A DNA stretch of 64,000 bases from Bacillota bacterium (GCA_023411395.1 JAEYOV010000084.1:62001-126000); one strand, 5' to 3'. Positions 35,801-44,804 are shown, counted from the first letter of the stretch. Translations and numbers: made by a program. Notes: generated from the letters alone by a model not told the origin.

Positions 35801-35880
35801 CCTTTTCGGCAGCTGGCTGTCATTTCAGACCCTGTAGCTTTGCGTCCCCACCTTTTTATTCGGTGAGTTTGCCATTTCGT
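35801..35880 (-). promoter_or_regulatory. c-di-GMP-I (GEMM-I) riboswitch before flgB
   Basis: On the minus strand the leader reads GGCAAACTCACC, a short loop, then GGTGGGGACGCAAAGC, AGGGTCTGAAATGACAG and CCAGCTGCCGAAAAGG. These are the conserved blocks of the GEMM-I aptamer: the GGCAAAC strand, the GGUGGGGACGCAAAGC P2/J strand and the closing GCCGA. GGCA and TGCC close P1. A run of six T follows within 8 bases, so termination control is possible. The same class sits upstream of flgB in Clostridioides difficile, where c-di-GMP turns motility off. Confidence 0.9.
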
Positions 35881-35912
35881 TCGATATTTATTTCCAGTTT
35901 GTGGGCGGAAGG

Positions 35913-35936
35913 TTAAAATTCGGTACGCTTTTTCAT
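35913..35936 (-). CDS. 7-codon upstream ORF in the flgB leader
   Basis: ATG at 35936 opens a frame encoding MKKRTEF and a TAA stop. GGAGGT at 35949-35944 is spaced 7 bases, an ideal ribosome site. The site itself can fold into a small hairpin (CCACC CGGA GGTGG), so its translation may be controlled. It lies between promoter and riboswitch. No known leader peptide was recognised; it could be chance. Confidence 0.4.
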   Translation of the reverse strand: MKKRTEF

Positions 35937-36014
35937 TGTGACCACCTCCGGGTGGGACACCTCATAAGGCCCGGTAACCGCCGCATGAATACCATACATT
36001 GCTATCCATGTCCT

Positions 36015-36042
36015 AGTATATCATTCTGCCTTTCACTGTCAA
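36015..36042 (-). promoter_or_regulatory. Sigma-A promoter of the flagellar operon
   Basis: On the minus strand TTGACA (36042-36037), 16 bases, TATACT (36020-36015). The leader from here to flgB is about 290 bases and contains the riboswitch. Confidence 0.75.
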
Positions 36043-36202
36043 TACTTTTTACGCCAAAATCCATCTTTTTTTCTCAAAAGCGCTAAACTTTTGTCGTTTC
36101 AGGACGATATATAGTATTTTAATAGCAAATCATGGCAATAGATAGTGGTGTTTCCATTTTTGGCTGTGACAATTTTTGGTAATTTTTTTCTCCGTATGTC
36201 AA

Positions 36203-36238
36203 AGAAAAGCCGCTGAAAGCCCGGTCCCAAGCGGCTGT
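36203..36238 (-). terminator. Hairpin upstream of flgB promoter
   Basis: On the minus strand AGCCGCT and AGCGGCT pair around 15-16 bases and are followed by TTTTC. It may back up the HAD gene terminator. Confidence 0.45.
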
Positions 36239-36302
36239 TCGGCATACGCTTTAAAGCCCGTATTGTTAAATATTTCCTATTCTTCGATTTTTTTGAATGG
36301 TA

Positions 36303-36350
36303 AAAAAAAGCAGGCGGGTGGAACAAAATTTCCAGTCCCCATGCCTGCCA
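36303..36350 (-). terminator. Terminator of the HAD phosphatase gene
   Basis: On the minus strand GGCAGGC (36350 side) pairs with GCCTGC, with further inner pairing, and is followed by eight T. It is 80 bases after the stop codon. Confidence 0.75.
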
Positions 36351-36429
36351 AACCGGATGGAAGATTGTTTCCAGCCCCTCCCGCCCCGGCGTTTCCGCCG
36401 GGAAAAGCGCCGGGGGCCTTTCCGCCCGG

Positions 36430-37287
36430 CTACACCGTGCCGCCCTTCAGCGCCTGCCTGATCTGACGGCGGCTTTTGCGCGCCAAAGCATCCGCGCAGG
36501 TCATATGGGCAATGACGGCCTTCACCAAAATGTCCAGCTCCCCGCCGTCCGTATAATCCGCGGGGGCAATAAAATCTACCCGCTGGTCCAAAAGCAGGCT
36601 TTCCACCTGTTCCTTCTTGGTATAGACGGCAATGGACTTGCCGCCGTTTGCTTTCACAAGCTTCATACAGGGGACATCCGTGAGCCCGTCGCCGAAATAG
36701 ATCATGTTCCGGAAGGGAACGGGCCGGTCATCCTCCGGGATGAACTTGTTGAGCTCCACATCCTCCGACATCAAAAGGATACCCTTGTTGATGCGGAACA
36801 GAAACTGCGTTTTTGTTGTATAGTTCACGGTCACGGCCGGCCAGTCCGCCACGCCCGCCTCATTATAGTGGAAGGCGCAGGCGTATATCTCCCTGAAATG
36901 CTGTGCGATAACGGAACCTTCAATGATCTCCTTCAAGCCGGAGGATATGATGTAGTGCTCTATCGCAGCGCCGTGCGCTTCCCCATAGGCGTTGATCCTT
37001 GCAAACCAGTCCGCAACGCCGGGAAAGAGCCGGATGTCCTTTCCCAGCGCCACCAAGTCCTCCCGGCGGATGGGCTTTTGCATCTCCCCGGCCTTTTTCA
37101 CCATCAGGTACATGTAGGCCAGGATCCTGTCCATCCTTTTCTCTTCTGCCATGCTCCGAGACATCAGCCAGAATGCTTCCGGTTCCATATGGAGGCCGGG
37201 GATGAAGGAATAATTCTGCATATCCGCGGTGCAGAGCGTATTGTCAAAATCATACATCAGCGCGATGACGGGGCGGTTTTCGTCCAT
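36430..37287 (-). CDS. HAD superfamily phosphatase
   Basis: A 285-residue haloacid dehalogenase-type hydrolase. Motif I is ALMYDFDNTLCT (Asp13 nucleophile, Asp15 acid), motif II the Ser pair in YIISSGLKEIIEG, and motif IV YFGDGLTDVPCM. The insertion between I and II (residues 20-105) is helical, as in the phosphoserine phosphatase-like branch. The substrate is unknown. It is divergent from the sugar operon at 37486 and has its own TATAAT promoter. Confidence 0.8.
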   Translation of the reverse strand: MDENRPVIALMYDFDNTLCTADMQNYSFIPGLHMEPEAFWLMSRSMAEEKRMDRILAYMYLMVKKAGEMQKPIRREDLVALGKDIRLFPGVADWFARINAYGEAHGAAIEHYIISSGLKEIIEGSVIAQHFREIYACAFHYNEAGVADWPAVTVNYTTKTQFLFRINKGILLMSEDVELNKFIPEDDRPVPFRNMIYFGDGLTDVPCMKLVKANGGKSIAVYTKKEQVESLLLDQRVDFIAPADYTDGGELDILVKAVIAHMTCADALARKSRRQIRQALKGGTV

Positions 37288-37335
37288 AGGCGCTCCTTTC
37301 GTTCAAACGTGCCATCAGCCTTGCCTGTTTTCCTT

Positions 37336-37365
37336 ATTATACCACAAGGGGGGCTTTGCCAACAA
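37336..37365 (-). promoter_or_regulatory. Promoter of the HAD phosphatase gene
   Basis: On the minus strand TATAAT (37341-37336) has a weak TTGTTG-like -35 about 18 bases upstream. Confidence 0.5.
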
Positions 37366-37399
37366 TGCGGCGCTTCCCTGAAAACCGGCGGTTTCTTGC

Positions 37400-37428
37400 T
37401 TGACAGGGAGGGGTGGCGCTGTTATTGT
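37400..37428 (+). promoter_or_regulatory. Promoter of the alpha-mannosidase operon
   Basis: TTGACA (37400-37405), 17 bases, TATTGT (37423-37428). A small hairpin (GCGGCTG/CAGCCGC, about 37444-37466) follows in the leader. Confidence 0.6.
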
Positions 37429-37485
37429 TATGGAAGAAAATACGCGGCTGCCGCATGCGCAGCCGCACGGAAGAAAGGCATAAAG

Positions 37486-40400
37486 ATGATGGAAGACAGG
37501 TTCCTGACGCTTGATAAGCTTATGAGAAGAATGCGGGAGCTGGAACAGTTCCGCCTTACCGGCCTTATGGAGCTTTCGCCGCTTGCGGCCATGGAGGATA
37601 CGCTACCGTCCGATGAAGTCCATACCAGGGTGCCCGGGGAAGTGAGCGGCATGGCGCTGTCCGTGGGCGATACGTTCCGGGGCCGTGACAAATACCTGTG
37701 GGTGCGCACAAACGCGGACGTCCCTCCCGTCCGGGAGGGCCTCACCCCTGTGGCCCGCTTCGATTTTGGCAAAACGGGCGGCGGCCACAACAGCGGCTTT
37801 GAATCGCTTTTGTATGTGAACAAAAAGCCCTACCAGGGCGTGGACAGCAACCACATGGAAGTGGTACTGACGCCGTTTGCGGGCAAGCGGATAGAATTGA
37901 CCTTCCTTTTGTGGACGGGTCTGGAGGGCGGCGGCGCGCACAGGGAGCAGGAGCACAAGGTGCGCTGCGCCCAGTTGGGCTATCTGCATCAGGAAACCGA
38001 TGATTTTTATTACGGTGCCAAGGCCATTGTCAAAACGCTGGAGCATCTTTCGCAGGATGACCCTGTCCGCTACGACCTTATGCGGGCGCTGAACGGGGCC
38101 ATGAACCTCATCCATTGGGAGGCGGACCGCTTCTACGGCACGGTTGCACAGGCGTATGCTTCTTTGCGGGCTGCACTCTCCGCCCTGCCCAAGGAAAGCC
38201 GTGTCACGGTGAACTGCGTGGGCCATACCCACATCGACGTGGCCTGGCTCTGGCGGCTCAAGCATACCAGGGAAAAGGCCATGCGCTCCTTCTCCACGGC
38301 CATCCGGCTGATGGAGGAATTCGATGAGTTCATCTTCCTCCAGTCCCAACCGCAGTTGTACAAGTATATCAAGCAAGATGCGCCCGAAATTTACGAGCAG
38401 ATCAGGCGGCGCGTTTCGGAAGGCCGGTGGGAGGCGGACGGCGGCATGTGGCTGGAAGCCGACTGCAATCTGACCTCGGGCGAATCGCTGGTGCGCCAGT
38501 TTCTGTACGGCATCGGTTTTTTCAAAAAGGAGTTCGGCCGCGGCTGCCATTATTTGTGGCTGCCCGACGTTTTCGGCTATAGCTGGGCGCTGCCGCAAAT
38601 TATGCGGCAATGCGGCATCGGCTGCTTTGTCACCACCAAAATAAGCTGGAACCAGTACAACACCATGCCGGACGACCTCTTCCTCTGGCGCGGCATCGAC
38701 GGCAGCGAGGTGGTCACCTACTTCATCACCACGCCGGAGGTGGGCCGGCCGCTGGATGACAGGTTCAACACCTACAACGGCATGCTCAGCCCCAGGAGCG
38801 TGCTGGGCAACTGGCAAAAGTTCCGCAACAAGGACATTTCCAATGAGACGCTTCTCTCCTTTGGCTTTGGCGACGGCGGCGGCGGCGTGAACGGCAACAT
38901 GCTGAAAATGCGCCGGGCCATGGACAGGCTGCCGGGCCTGCCCCACGTGAAGCCCACCCGGGCGGGAGATTTCCTCAGGCGCCTTGAGGACAAGGTATCA
39001 CAGCGCAAGGACGACGTTCATGTGTGGGACGGCGAGCTGTACCTGGAATACCACCGGGGGACCTACACCACCCAGGCCCGCAACAAGCGCATGAACCGCG
39101 AGCTGGAGTTTGCCCTTGCGCAAACCGAATGGCTGTCAAGCCTTGCCATGCTTCACGGGCAAACGTATGACGGCGATTCCATTCACGAGGCGTGGGAGAC
39201 GCTCCTGCGCAACCAGTTCCACGACATCATCCCCGGCTCCTCCATCCGCGAGGTGTATGAGGACAGCACGCTGGAATACGCAAAGGCCTTCAAGCTGCTC
39301 AGCGGCGCGTACGTAAGCGCGGCGGGCAGTTTGATCGCGCGGGAGGAAGGCTGGTACACGCTGTACCATTTTGGCAGCTTCCAAAGGGAAGACGCCGTGT
39401 TCATCCCCGAATCCGGGGAGGGCGCCTTTTACACGGCGGACGGGCGGCAGCTTCCCGCCCAGCGCACTGAGAATGGCTGGTATGTATCCGTAAAATCCCT
39501 GCCCCTGTCCATGCAGTCCATACGCTTTGAAAAAGGCGCAGCACCGGCCGCGCCCTGCCCCTTTCATGCAGACCTTGAAAACCGAACGCTGGAAACGCCC
39601 CATTACCGCATCCGCTGGAACGAACAGGGCCGGCTGTGTGAAATCTTCGACAAGGATTATAATCGCGGCGTGCTTTTTGAAAACGGCCTTGGAAACTTGC
39701 TGGAGGTTTATGAGGACAAACCCTTGCGCCACGACGCCTGGGACATTGACCTGTACCATACGCAAAAGCGTGAGTTTGCCGCGCTCAGCGCGCCGGTGGA
39801 GCAGGCCGGCTTCGGGCCGCTCCGCGCCACGCTGCGTTTTCATTTCACCTACAACCATTCCACCATCCGGCAGGATATGACCGTGTATTTGAACAGCCGC
39901 CGCATCGATTTTCAAACCCATGTGGACTGGCATGAGGATCACCGCCTGCTGAAAGCCGCTTTCGATGTGGATGTCCGCGCCACCAAGGCCACCTACGACA
40001 TTCAGTTCGGCCATGTGGAGCGCCCCACCCACTACAACACCAGTTGGGATTACGCCCGCTTTGAGGTGGTAGGCCACAAGTGGGCCGACCTGTCAGAAAG
40101 CAACTATGGCGTCAGCCTGCTCAATGACTGCAAGTACGGCTACGCCATTCATGACCGCACCATCCGCCTGTCGCTGCTCAAAAGCAGCAAATCCCCCGAT
40201 ACCCAGGCCGACATGGGCGCCCACACGTTCACCTATTCCCTGCTGCCCCATACAGGCAGTATTGCGCAGGGAAACACGCTGGAGGAGGCGGCCTCGCTGA
40301 ACCTGAAGGTCCACGCAACGCCGGGCCGCGCCATCGACGCGCGCAGGCTCGCCGTTATCGGCAGCGATGGCGTCATCATCGACGCGGTGAAGAAGGCCGA

Positions 40401-40599
40401 AGAGGAGGACTGCCTGATTGTCCGCACGCACGAGTGCCGGGGCGGCACGCAAAAAGCCTGCTTCACATCGGAATATGGTTTGGTTTCCCTTACCCCATGC
40501 AACCTTCTGGAGGAGGACGCCGGCGAACCTTTGGAGCCTGGCGCAACCATCACATGGAAGCCCTTTGAAATCAAAACGTTCAAGCTGAACGTAAAATAG
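37486..40599 (+). CDS. Alpha-mannosidase, glycoside hydrolase family 38
   Basis: A 1037-residue cytoplasmic enzyme releasing mannose from alpha-mannosides, the usual size for bacterial GH38. The metal site is GHTHIDVAWLW (residues 246-256). The predicted nucleophile is Asp361 in WLPDVFGYSWALPQI. The C-terminal half holds the beta-sandwich domains. A much longer frame is open from 36505, but ATG 37486 has AGAAAGG upstream and gives the family length. It starts an operon with two epimerase-like genes and a dehydrogenase, spaced 11 and 12 bases or overlapping, suggesting breakdown of a mannoside and onward conversion of its sugar. Confidence 0.93.
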   Translation: MMEDRFLTLDKLMRRMRELEQFRLTGLMELSPLAAMEDTLPSDEVHTRVPGEVSGMALSVGDTFRGRDKYLWVRTNADVPPVREGLTPVARFDFGKTGGGHNSGFESLLYVNKKPYQGVDSNHMEVVLTPFAGKRIELTFLLWTGLEGGGAHREQEHKVRCAQLGYLHQETDDFYYGAKAIVKTLEHLSQDDPVRYDLMRALNGAMNLIHWEADRFYGTVAQAYASLRAALSALPKESRVTVNCVGHTHIDVAWLWRLKHTREKAMRSFSTAIRLMEEFDEFIFLQSQPQLYKYIKQDAPEIYEQIRRRVSEGRWEADGGMWLEADCNLTSGESLVRQFLYGIGFFKKEFGRGCHYLWLPDVFGYSWALPQIMRQCGIGCFVTTKISWNQYNTMPDDLFLWRGIDGSEVVTYFITTPEVGRPLDDRFNTYNGMLSPRSVLGNWQKFRNKDISNETLLSFGFGDGGGGVNGNMLKMRRAMDRLPGLPHVKPTRAGDFLRRLEDKVSQRKDDVHVWDGELYLEYHRGTYTTQARNKRMNRELEFALAQTEWLSSLAMLHGQTYDGDSIHEAWETLLRNQFHDIIPGSSIREVYEDSTLEYAKAFKLLSGAYVSAAGSLIAREEGWYTLYHFGSFQREDAVFIPESGEGAFYTADGRQLPAQRTENGWYVSVKSLPLSMQSIRFEKGAAPAAPCPFHADLENRTLETPHYRIRWNEQGRLCEIFDKDYNRGVLFENGLGNLLEVYEDKPLRHDAWDIDLYHTQKREFAALSAPVEQAGFGPLRATLRFHFTYNHSTIRQDMTVYLNSRRIDFQTHVDWHEDHRLLKAAFDVDVRATKATYDIQFGHVERPTHYNTSWDYARFEVVGHKWADLSESNYGVSLLNDCKYGYAIHDRTIRLSLLKSSKSPDTQADMGAHTFTYSLLPHTGSIAQGNTLEEAASLNLKVHATPGRAIDARRLAVIGSDGVIIDAVKKAEEEDCLIVRTHECRGGTQKACFTSEYGLVSLTPCNLLEEDAGEPLEPGATITWKPFEIKTFKLNVK

Positions 40600-40610
40600 G
40601 AGGCATCGCT

Positions 40611-41453
40611 ATGGCGCGGTTTCCCATCGGTGTCATGCTGGATTCGTTTCAAAAACCCATCCCGGAAGCGCTGGAAAGCGCCGCACGGGTAGGGGCGCAA
40701 GGCATACAGGTCTACGCCACCCGGGGCGAACTGTCGCCGGAAGCCATGACAAATGAAAAGCGCCGGGAGTTTCAAAAACGCGTTTCGGACAGCGGCCTTG
40801 TGATCAGCGCCCTGTGCGGCGACCTGGGAATGGGCTTTCACCGCCCAAAGGAAAACCCAAGGCTCATAGAAGCCTCCAAGCGCATCCTGGATTTGGCGAA
40901 GGATCTTCAAACAGACATCGTCACCACCCACATCGGCGTGGTCCCGGAGGATGAAAATAATCCCCGCTATCGCGTCATGCAGGATGCCTGCGGGGAACTG
41001 AGCCGCTATGCCGACAGCGTCAAAGCCCACTTCGCCGTGGAAACAGGCCCGGAGACGGCGGTCACTTTGAAACGCTTCCTGGACGGCCTCCACTCCAAGG
41101 GCGTGGCGGTGAACTTCGACCCGGCCAATCTCGTCATGGTCACGGGAGATGATCCCGTCAAGGCCGTGCATACTTTGAAGGAATACATCGTCCATACCCA
41201 CGCCAAGGACGGCGTGCGCCATTACTACCGCAGCCCGGAGGAGGTCTACCGTGTGGTGGATTCCCCCATCGTCACCTCCCCCTCCTTTGAGGAGCTGCCT
41301 CTGGGGCAGGGGCGCGTGGACTTCCCCGGCTGGCTCAAAGCCCTGTGGGATATCGGCTACCGCGGCTTTCTCACCATCGAGCGGGAAGTGGGCGATGACC
41401 CGTACAGGGATATCGCGGGAGCCGTGGCATTCCTTAAAAACCTGATGTCCTAA
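40611..41453 (+). CDS. Sugar phosphate isomerase/epimerase family protein
   Basis: A 280-residue TIM-barrel protein of the xylose isomerase-like (AP endonuclease 2) fold. ESAARVGAQGIQVYATRGEL, VTTHIGVVPEDE, FAVETGPE, VNFDPANLVM and YIVHTHAKDG are the metal-ligand strands of the family. GGAGGC lies 8 bases before the ATG. Product and substrate are not known; the operon suggests a hexose or inositol-like compound. Confidence 0.82.
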   Translation: MARFPIGVMLDSFQKPIPEALESAARVGAQGIQVYATRGELSPEAMTNEKRREFQKRVSDSGLVISALCGDLGMGFHRPKENPRLIEASKRILDLAKDLQTDIVTTHIGVVPEDENNPRYRVMQDACGELSRYADSVKAHFAVETGPETAVTLKRFLDGLHSKGVAVNFDPANLVMVTGDDPVKAVHTLKEYIVHTHAKDGVRHYYRSPEEVYRVVDSPIVTSPSFEELPLGQGRVDFPGWLKALWDIGYRGFLTIEREVGDDPYRDIAGAVAFLKNLMS

Positions 41454-41465
41454 AGGAGAGATACC

Positions 41466-42524
41466 ATGGAAAAATTGAAGGTGGGCGTCATCGGTACCGG
41501 TTCCATTTCCCTGGAGCATCTCAATGCCTACAAAAAGCATCCCGGCGTGGAGATTTATGCGCTGTGCGACGTCGACGAAACGCTGCTGAAAAAACGGGGC
41601 GACGAGTTTAACGTCACCCGCCTGTATACCAATGTGGAGGATATGCTGCGCCTGCCCGATCTGCAGGCCGTAAGCGTCTGCGCCTGGAACGCCGCCCACG
41701 CGCCCATCACCATCGCCGCCCTGAAAGCCGGCAAGCATGTGCTGTGCGAAAAGCCCATGGCCACCAGCGCGAAAGACGCCGAGGCGATGCAAAAGGCCGC
41801 GAAGGAAAGCGGAAAGCTGCTTATGATCGGCTTCGTGCGGCGCTTTGGCAACGATTGCGCCATATTGAGGGATTTCATTAATCAAGGCTCTTTCGGCGAC
41901 ATCTATTTCGCCAAGGCCACGTATCTTCGCCGCAAGGGCAACCCCGGCGGCTGGTTCGGCGACAAGTCCCGCTCCGGCGGCGGCCCGCTCATTGATTTGG
42001 GCGTGCATGTCATCGACCTGACGAGATACCTGATGGGCAATCCCAAGCCCGTGTCGGTATATGGGGCTACATTCCAGAAGCTGTTCGACCGCAAAAACGC
42101 AAAGAGCGATCCCGGCTACCGGGCGGCCGGCGCGACGGATCATGACATCTGCGATGTGGAGGACCTGGCCAGCGCCATGATCCGCTATGACAACGGCGCG
42201 GTAGTCACGGTGGAGGCCAGCTTCTCCCTGAACATTGCAAAACCGGTGGGCCGCATTGAGCTTTTCGGCACCAAGGCCGGGGCCAAGCTGGAGCCGGAGC
42301 TGGAAATCTACACCGAAATGAACGGCTACCTTGCGGATGTCACGCTGCCCATGCGCACGTCCTTAAGCTTTGACGGCCTGTTCCAAAACGAAATCGCCCA
42401 CTTTGTGGACTGCGTAACGGCGGGCGTGCCCTGCCTAAGCCCCGCGGAGGACGGCGTGACGCTGATGAAGATTCTGGACGCCATCTACGAATCCGCCGCC
42501 ACCGGCCATGAAGTGGTACTTTGA
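41466..42524 (+). CDS. Gfo/Idh/MocA family oxidoreductase
   Basis: A 352-residue NAD(P)-dependent sugar dehydrogenase. The Rossmann motif VGVIGTGSISLEH is at the start, the EKP motif (HVLCEKPMATS) is at about residues 91-101, and the C-terminal domain includes SGGGPLIDLGVHVIDLTRYL. It likely oxidises a cyclic sugar or inositol derivative handled by the neighbouring epimerases. Confidence 0.88.
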   Translation: MEKLKVGVIGTGSISLEHLNAYKKHPGVEIYALCDVDETLLKKRGDEFNVTRLYTNVEDMLRLPDLQAVSVCAWNAAHAPITIAALKAGKHVLCEKPMATSAKDAEAMQKAAKESGKLLMIGFVRRFGNDCAILRDFINQGSFGDIYFAKATYLRRKGNPGGWFGDKSRSGGGPLIDLGVHVIDLTRYLMGNPKPVSVYGATFQKLFDRKNAKSDPGYRAAGATDHDICDVEDLASAMIRYDNGAVVTVEASFSLNIAKPVGRIELFGTKAGAKLEPELEIYTEMNGYLADVTLPMRTSLSFDGLFQNEIAHFVDCVTAGVPCLSPAEDGVTLMKILDAIYESAATGHEVVL

Positions 42525-42538
42525 GGGGAGGGATTTTC

Positions 42539-43408
42539 ATGCGCCTTGCGGTATCCAGCTACAGCTATCTGCCCCACATGGAAAAGACCGGCGCCGGGTA
42601 TTTTGACATTAGCGAACATGCCAGAAAGACGGGGTTTGAAGCCATTGAATTCATCCCCCTGGATTTGCGCTTTTGCCGCGGCCAGACCACTGTGGAAGAA
42701 CTGGCCTCCGCCCTGCGCGATCACTGCAATACGCTGGGCCTAACTATCTGCGCCTACACCGTTCCGGCGGATTTTCTTTTGGGCAGCGGCGGCGATATTC
42801 ATAAAGAAGCGGAACGCCTCAAAGGCTGCGTCGATATTGCCGCGCTGCTTGGCGCAAAGCTGTTGCGCCACGACATTGCCAGGCAACTCAACGAAAAGTG
42901 CCGGAGCTACCGGGATGTGATCCGCTTTGCCGCGCCTTTTATCCGGGAGGTGGCGGAATATGCCGCCTTAAAAGGAATCCGCACCTGCACGGAGAATCAC
43001 GGCTATTTGATGCAGGATGCGGGGCGGGTGGAGGAGCTGATCCTTGCGGTGGACCACAAAAACTTCGGCTGGCTCGTCGACATGGGCAACTTCGCCTGCG
43101 TGGACCAGGACTGCGCATACGCGGTGGGCATAGCGGCGCCCTACGCCTTCCATGCCCACGCGAAGGATTTTCTTGTAAAGCCCGGCACGCAGTTGGATCC
43201 CGGCGCGGGCTGGTTCCGCTCCCGGGGCGGCAACTACCTGCGGGGCACCATCGCGGGCCATGGCGCGGTTCCCGTTGCCCAGTGCGTATCCATCCTGAAA
43301 AAAGCAGGCTACAACGGGCTTCTGTCCCTGGAATTTGAGGGCATGGAAGACACCCTCCCCGCCATTGAGGCGGGATATGCGTACCTGAAGCGGGCCATCG
43401 GCGGCTGA
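42539..43408 (+). CDS. Second sugar phosphate isomerase/epimerase family protein
   Basis: A 289-residue xylose isomerase-like TIM barrel, clearly different from the one at 40611. GFEAIEFIPLDLRF, TCTENHGYLMQD, WLVDMGNFACVDQD and FHAHAKDFLV are the metal-ligand strands. GGGGAGGG 6 bases upstream sets the start at 42539. The operon ends with a strong terminator. Confidence 0.82.
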   Translation: MRLAVSSYSYLPHMEKTGAGYFDISEHARKTGFEAIEFIPLDLRFCRGQTTVEELASALRDHCNTLGLTICAYTVPADFLLGSGGDIHKEAERLKGCVDIAALLGAKLLRHDIARQLNEKCRSYRDVIRFAAPFIREVAEYAALKGIRTCTENHGYLMQDAGRVEELILAVDHKNFGWLVDMGNFACVDQDCAYAVGIAAPYAFHAHAKDFLVKPGTQLDPGAGWFRSRGGNYLRGTIAGHGAVPVAQCVSILKKAGYNGLLSLEFEGMEDTLPAIEAGYAYLKRAIGG

Positions 43409-43421
43409 TACCCAAAGCTGC

Positions 43422-43460
43422 AAACGCCTCTTTGCATTTTTGCAAGGAGGCGTTTTTCTT
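43422..43460 (+). terminator. Terminator of the mannosidase operon
   Basis: ACGCCTC and GAGGCGT, extended by TTGCA/TGCAA, form a long stem that runs into TTTTT. Confidence 0.85.
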
Positions 43461-43532
43461 TCCGGCATGATTTTTTCCATCATGGTCATAATAACCCTGT
43501 AAATTTTTTCCGCAAAGGAGCATCCGGTTTCT

Positions 43533-44804
43533 ATGGCTCAATCACAGCAGCAGAGTTCATCCGCCCGCCGTCCAAGGGCTTACGTAAGCATTCTGGGAAC
43601 AACGCAAATGCATTTGAGAAATCCAATTGTTATTGGCCTTTGGTCAGCTATCTTTCCGGGGCTGGGCCATCTTTTGCTGTCAAAATACATCACCGGCATG
43701 ATTCTGTTTACCTGGGAAGTCTTCATCAATTTGATGTCCAACTTGAATTTGTCCATCTTATATACCTTTACCGGGAATTTTGATTTGGCGAAAACGGTGC
43801 TGGACAAGCAATGGCTCCTGCTTTATGTCCCCACGTACCTGTTTGCCATTTATGACAGCTACCGCTCCGCCATGGACTTGAACTTGCAGTATGTATTGGC
43901 CGCGCGTGAGGACGCGCCAATCAAACCGTTTGCCATGAAAGCGCTGGGAGTCAACGAATTGGACAGAAGCCCACCTTGGGTTGCCGCGGTGTGGGCCATG
44001 ATATCGCCCGGCGTAGGCCAATTGATGATCCATCGCATTGTGGTAGCCTTTTTCCTGCTGGCCTGGTGGATTGTCGTCGCCTATATGTCCAAGCTGCTGC
44101 CCGCCATCCACCACACGCTGCTGGGCCAGTTTGATATGGCAAAGGAAATAGCCGACAAGCAATGGATATTGAATATCCCATCCGTATTTTTCTTTGCCCT
44201 TTACGATGCGTATACGAATGCCGTGGAAAGCAATAAGCTTTTTGATTGGGAGCAGGCCAAATATCTGAAAAGCGAATATCAAAGCAAGAATTTCAAAATG
44301 CCCTTTCCTGTCGGGCAGAAGAGGGGATACAGTATGTACATCGTATCTAATTTCGTTCACTCCATCCATCTGGAGGCTGCTGTTAAAACACTTGAAAAGG
44401 AAAACATCCCAAAATCCTCCATTCTGGCCGTGCCGCTGGACAAGCAGGATGACGACAGGATGCTCTTTGACCGTACACACGCCGCCGACCGGCTGAGCCT
44501 TATCGATTTTCCTATTATTTTAGCTGCATTGCTGTCACTCTTCGGTCTCATCTATGGCTTTGAGCTGCACTGGGGACCTGTCCTGTGGGCGCTTATTGGC
44601 ACGGGGGCCGGCTTTGGCATCGGCCTATTGATAAAGCTCTTGATGGTAAAGCGCAGCAGCAAGGCAGCTAAGCTTACCAAGTCGCCGGAAGTGGTGCTGC
44701 TCATCGAATGCGAGGATAGTCAGACGGCTATGGTACAAGATATACTTTGGAGTCATGGCGCGCTTGGCGTAAGCAGCGTATGCCTTGAGGGTGATACAGA
44801 ATAG
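43533..44804 (+). CDS. Membrane protein with duplicated N-terminal module, unknown function
   Basis: A 423-residue protein I do not recognise. Two similar halves lie in residues about 30-125 and 145-240: each begins PPG-like (IFPGLGHLLLSKYITGMILF and ISPGVGQLMIHRIVVAFFLL), has a helix pair, and ends in FDLAKTVLDKQWLL or FDMAKEIADKQWIL then FAIYDSYR or FALYDAYT. A soluble part with IHLEAAVKTLEKENIPKSSI and two further helices (about 330-370) follows, then a small alpha/beta tail. Each N-terminal half looks like a TM2-type hairpin. It is followed by two CBO0543-like membrane proteins. Confidence 0.65.
   Translation: MAQSQQQSSSARRPRAYVSILGTTQMHLRNPIVIGLWSAIFPGLGHLLLSKYITGMILFTWEVFINLMSNLNLSILYTFTGNFDLAKTVLDKQWLLLYVPTYLFAIYDSYRSAMDLNLQYVLAAREDAPIKPFAMKALGVNELDRSPPWVAAVWAMISPGVGQLMIHRIVVAFFLLAWWIVVAYMSKLLPAIHHTLLGQFDMAKEIADKQWILNIPSVFFFALYDAYTNAVESNKLFDWEQAKYLKSEYQSKNFKMPFPVGQKRGYSMYIVSNFVHSIHLEAAVKTLEKENIPKSSILAVPLDKQDDDRMLFDRTHAADRLSLIDFPIILAALLSLFGLIYGFELHWGPVLWALIGTGAGFGIGLLIKLLMVKRSSKAAKLTKSPEVVLLIECEDSQTAMVQDILWSHGALGVSSVCLEGDTE

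Larger units (their letters stand above)
35716..36429. other. 714-base control region upstream of flgB
   Basis: This gap has no full-sized gene. On the minus strand it holds, in order of transcription, the HAD gene terminator (36303-36350), a second hairpin (36203-36238), the flgB promoter (36042-36015), a 7-codon upstream ORF (35936-35913), a c-di-GMP-I riboswitch (35880-35801) and an AT-rich stretch with TAACAATTTGTTA before the flgB ribosome site. Confidence 0.8.

Noticed and set aside
36505..37485. 327-codon extension of the alpha-mannosidase frame upstream
   Set aside because: It runs antisense to the HAD gene and over its promoter; ATG 37486 gives normal family length and follows a promoter.
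40233..42143. Long minus-strand frame (636 residues) across the epimerase and dehydrogenase genes
   Set aside because: It is the antisense of clearly recognised genes; its sequence has no motif and no ribosome site. High GC makes such frames common.
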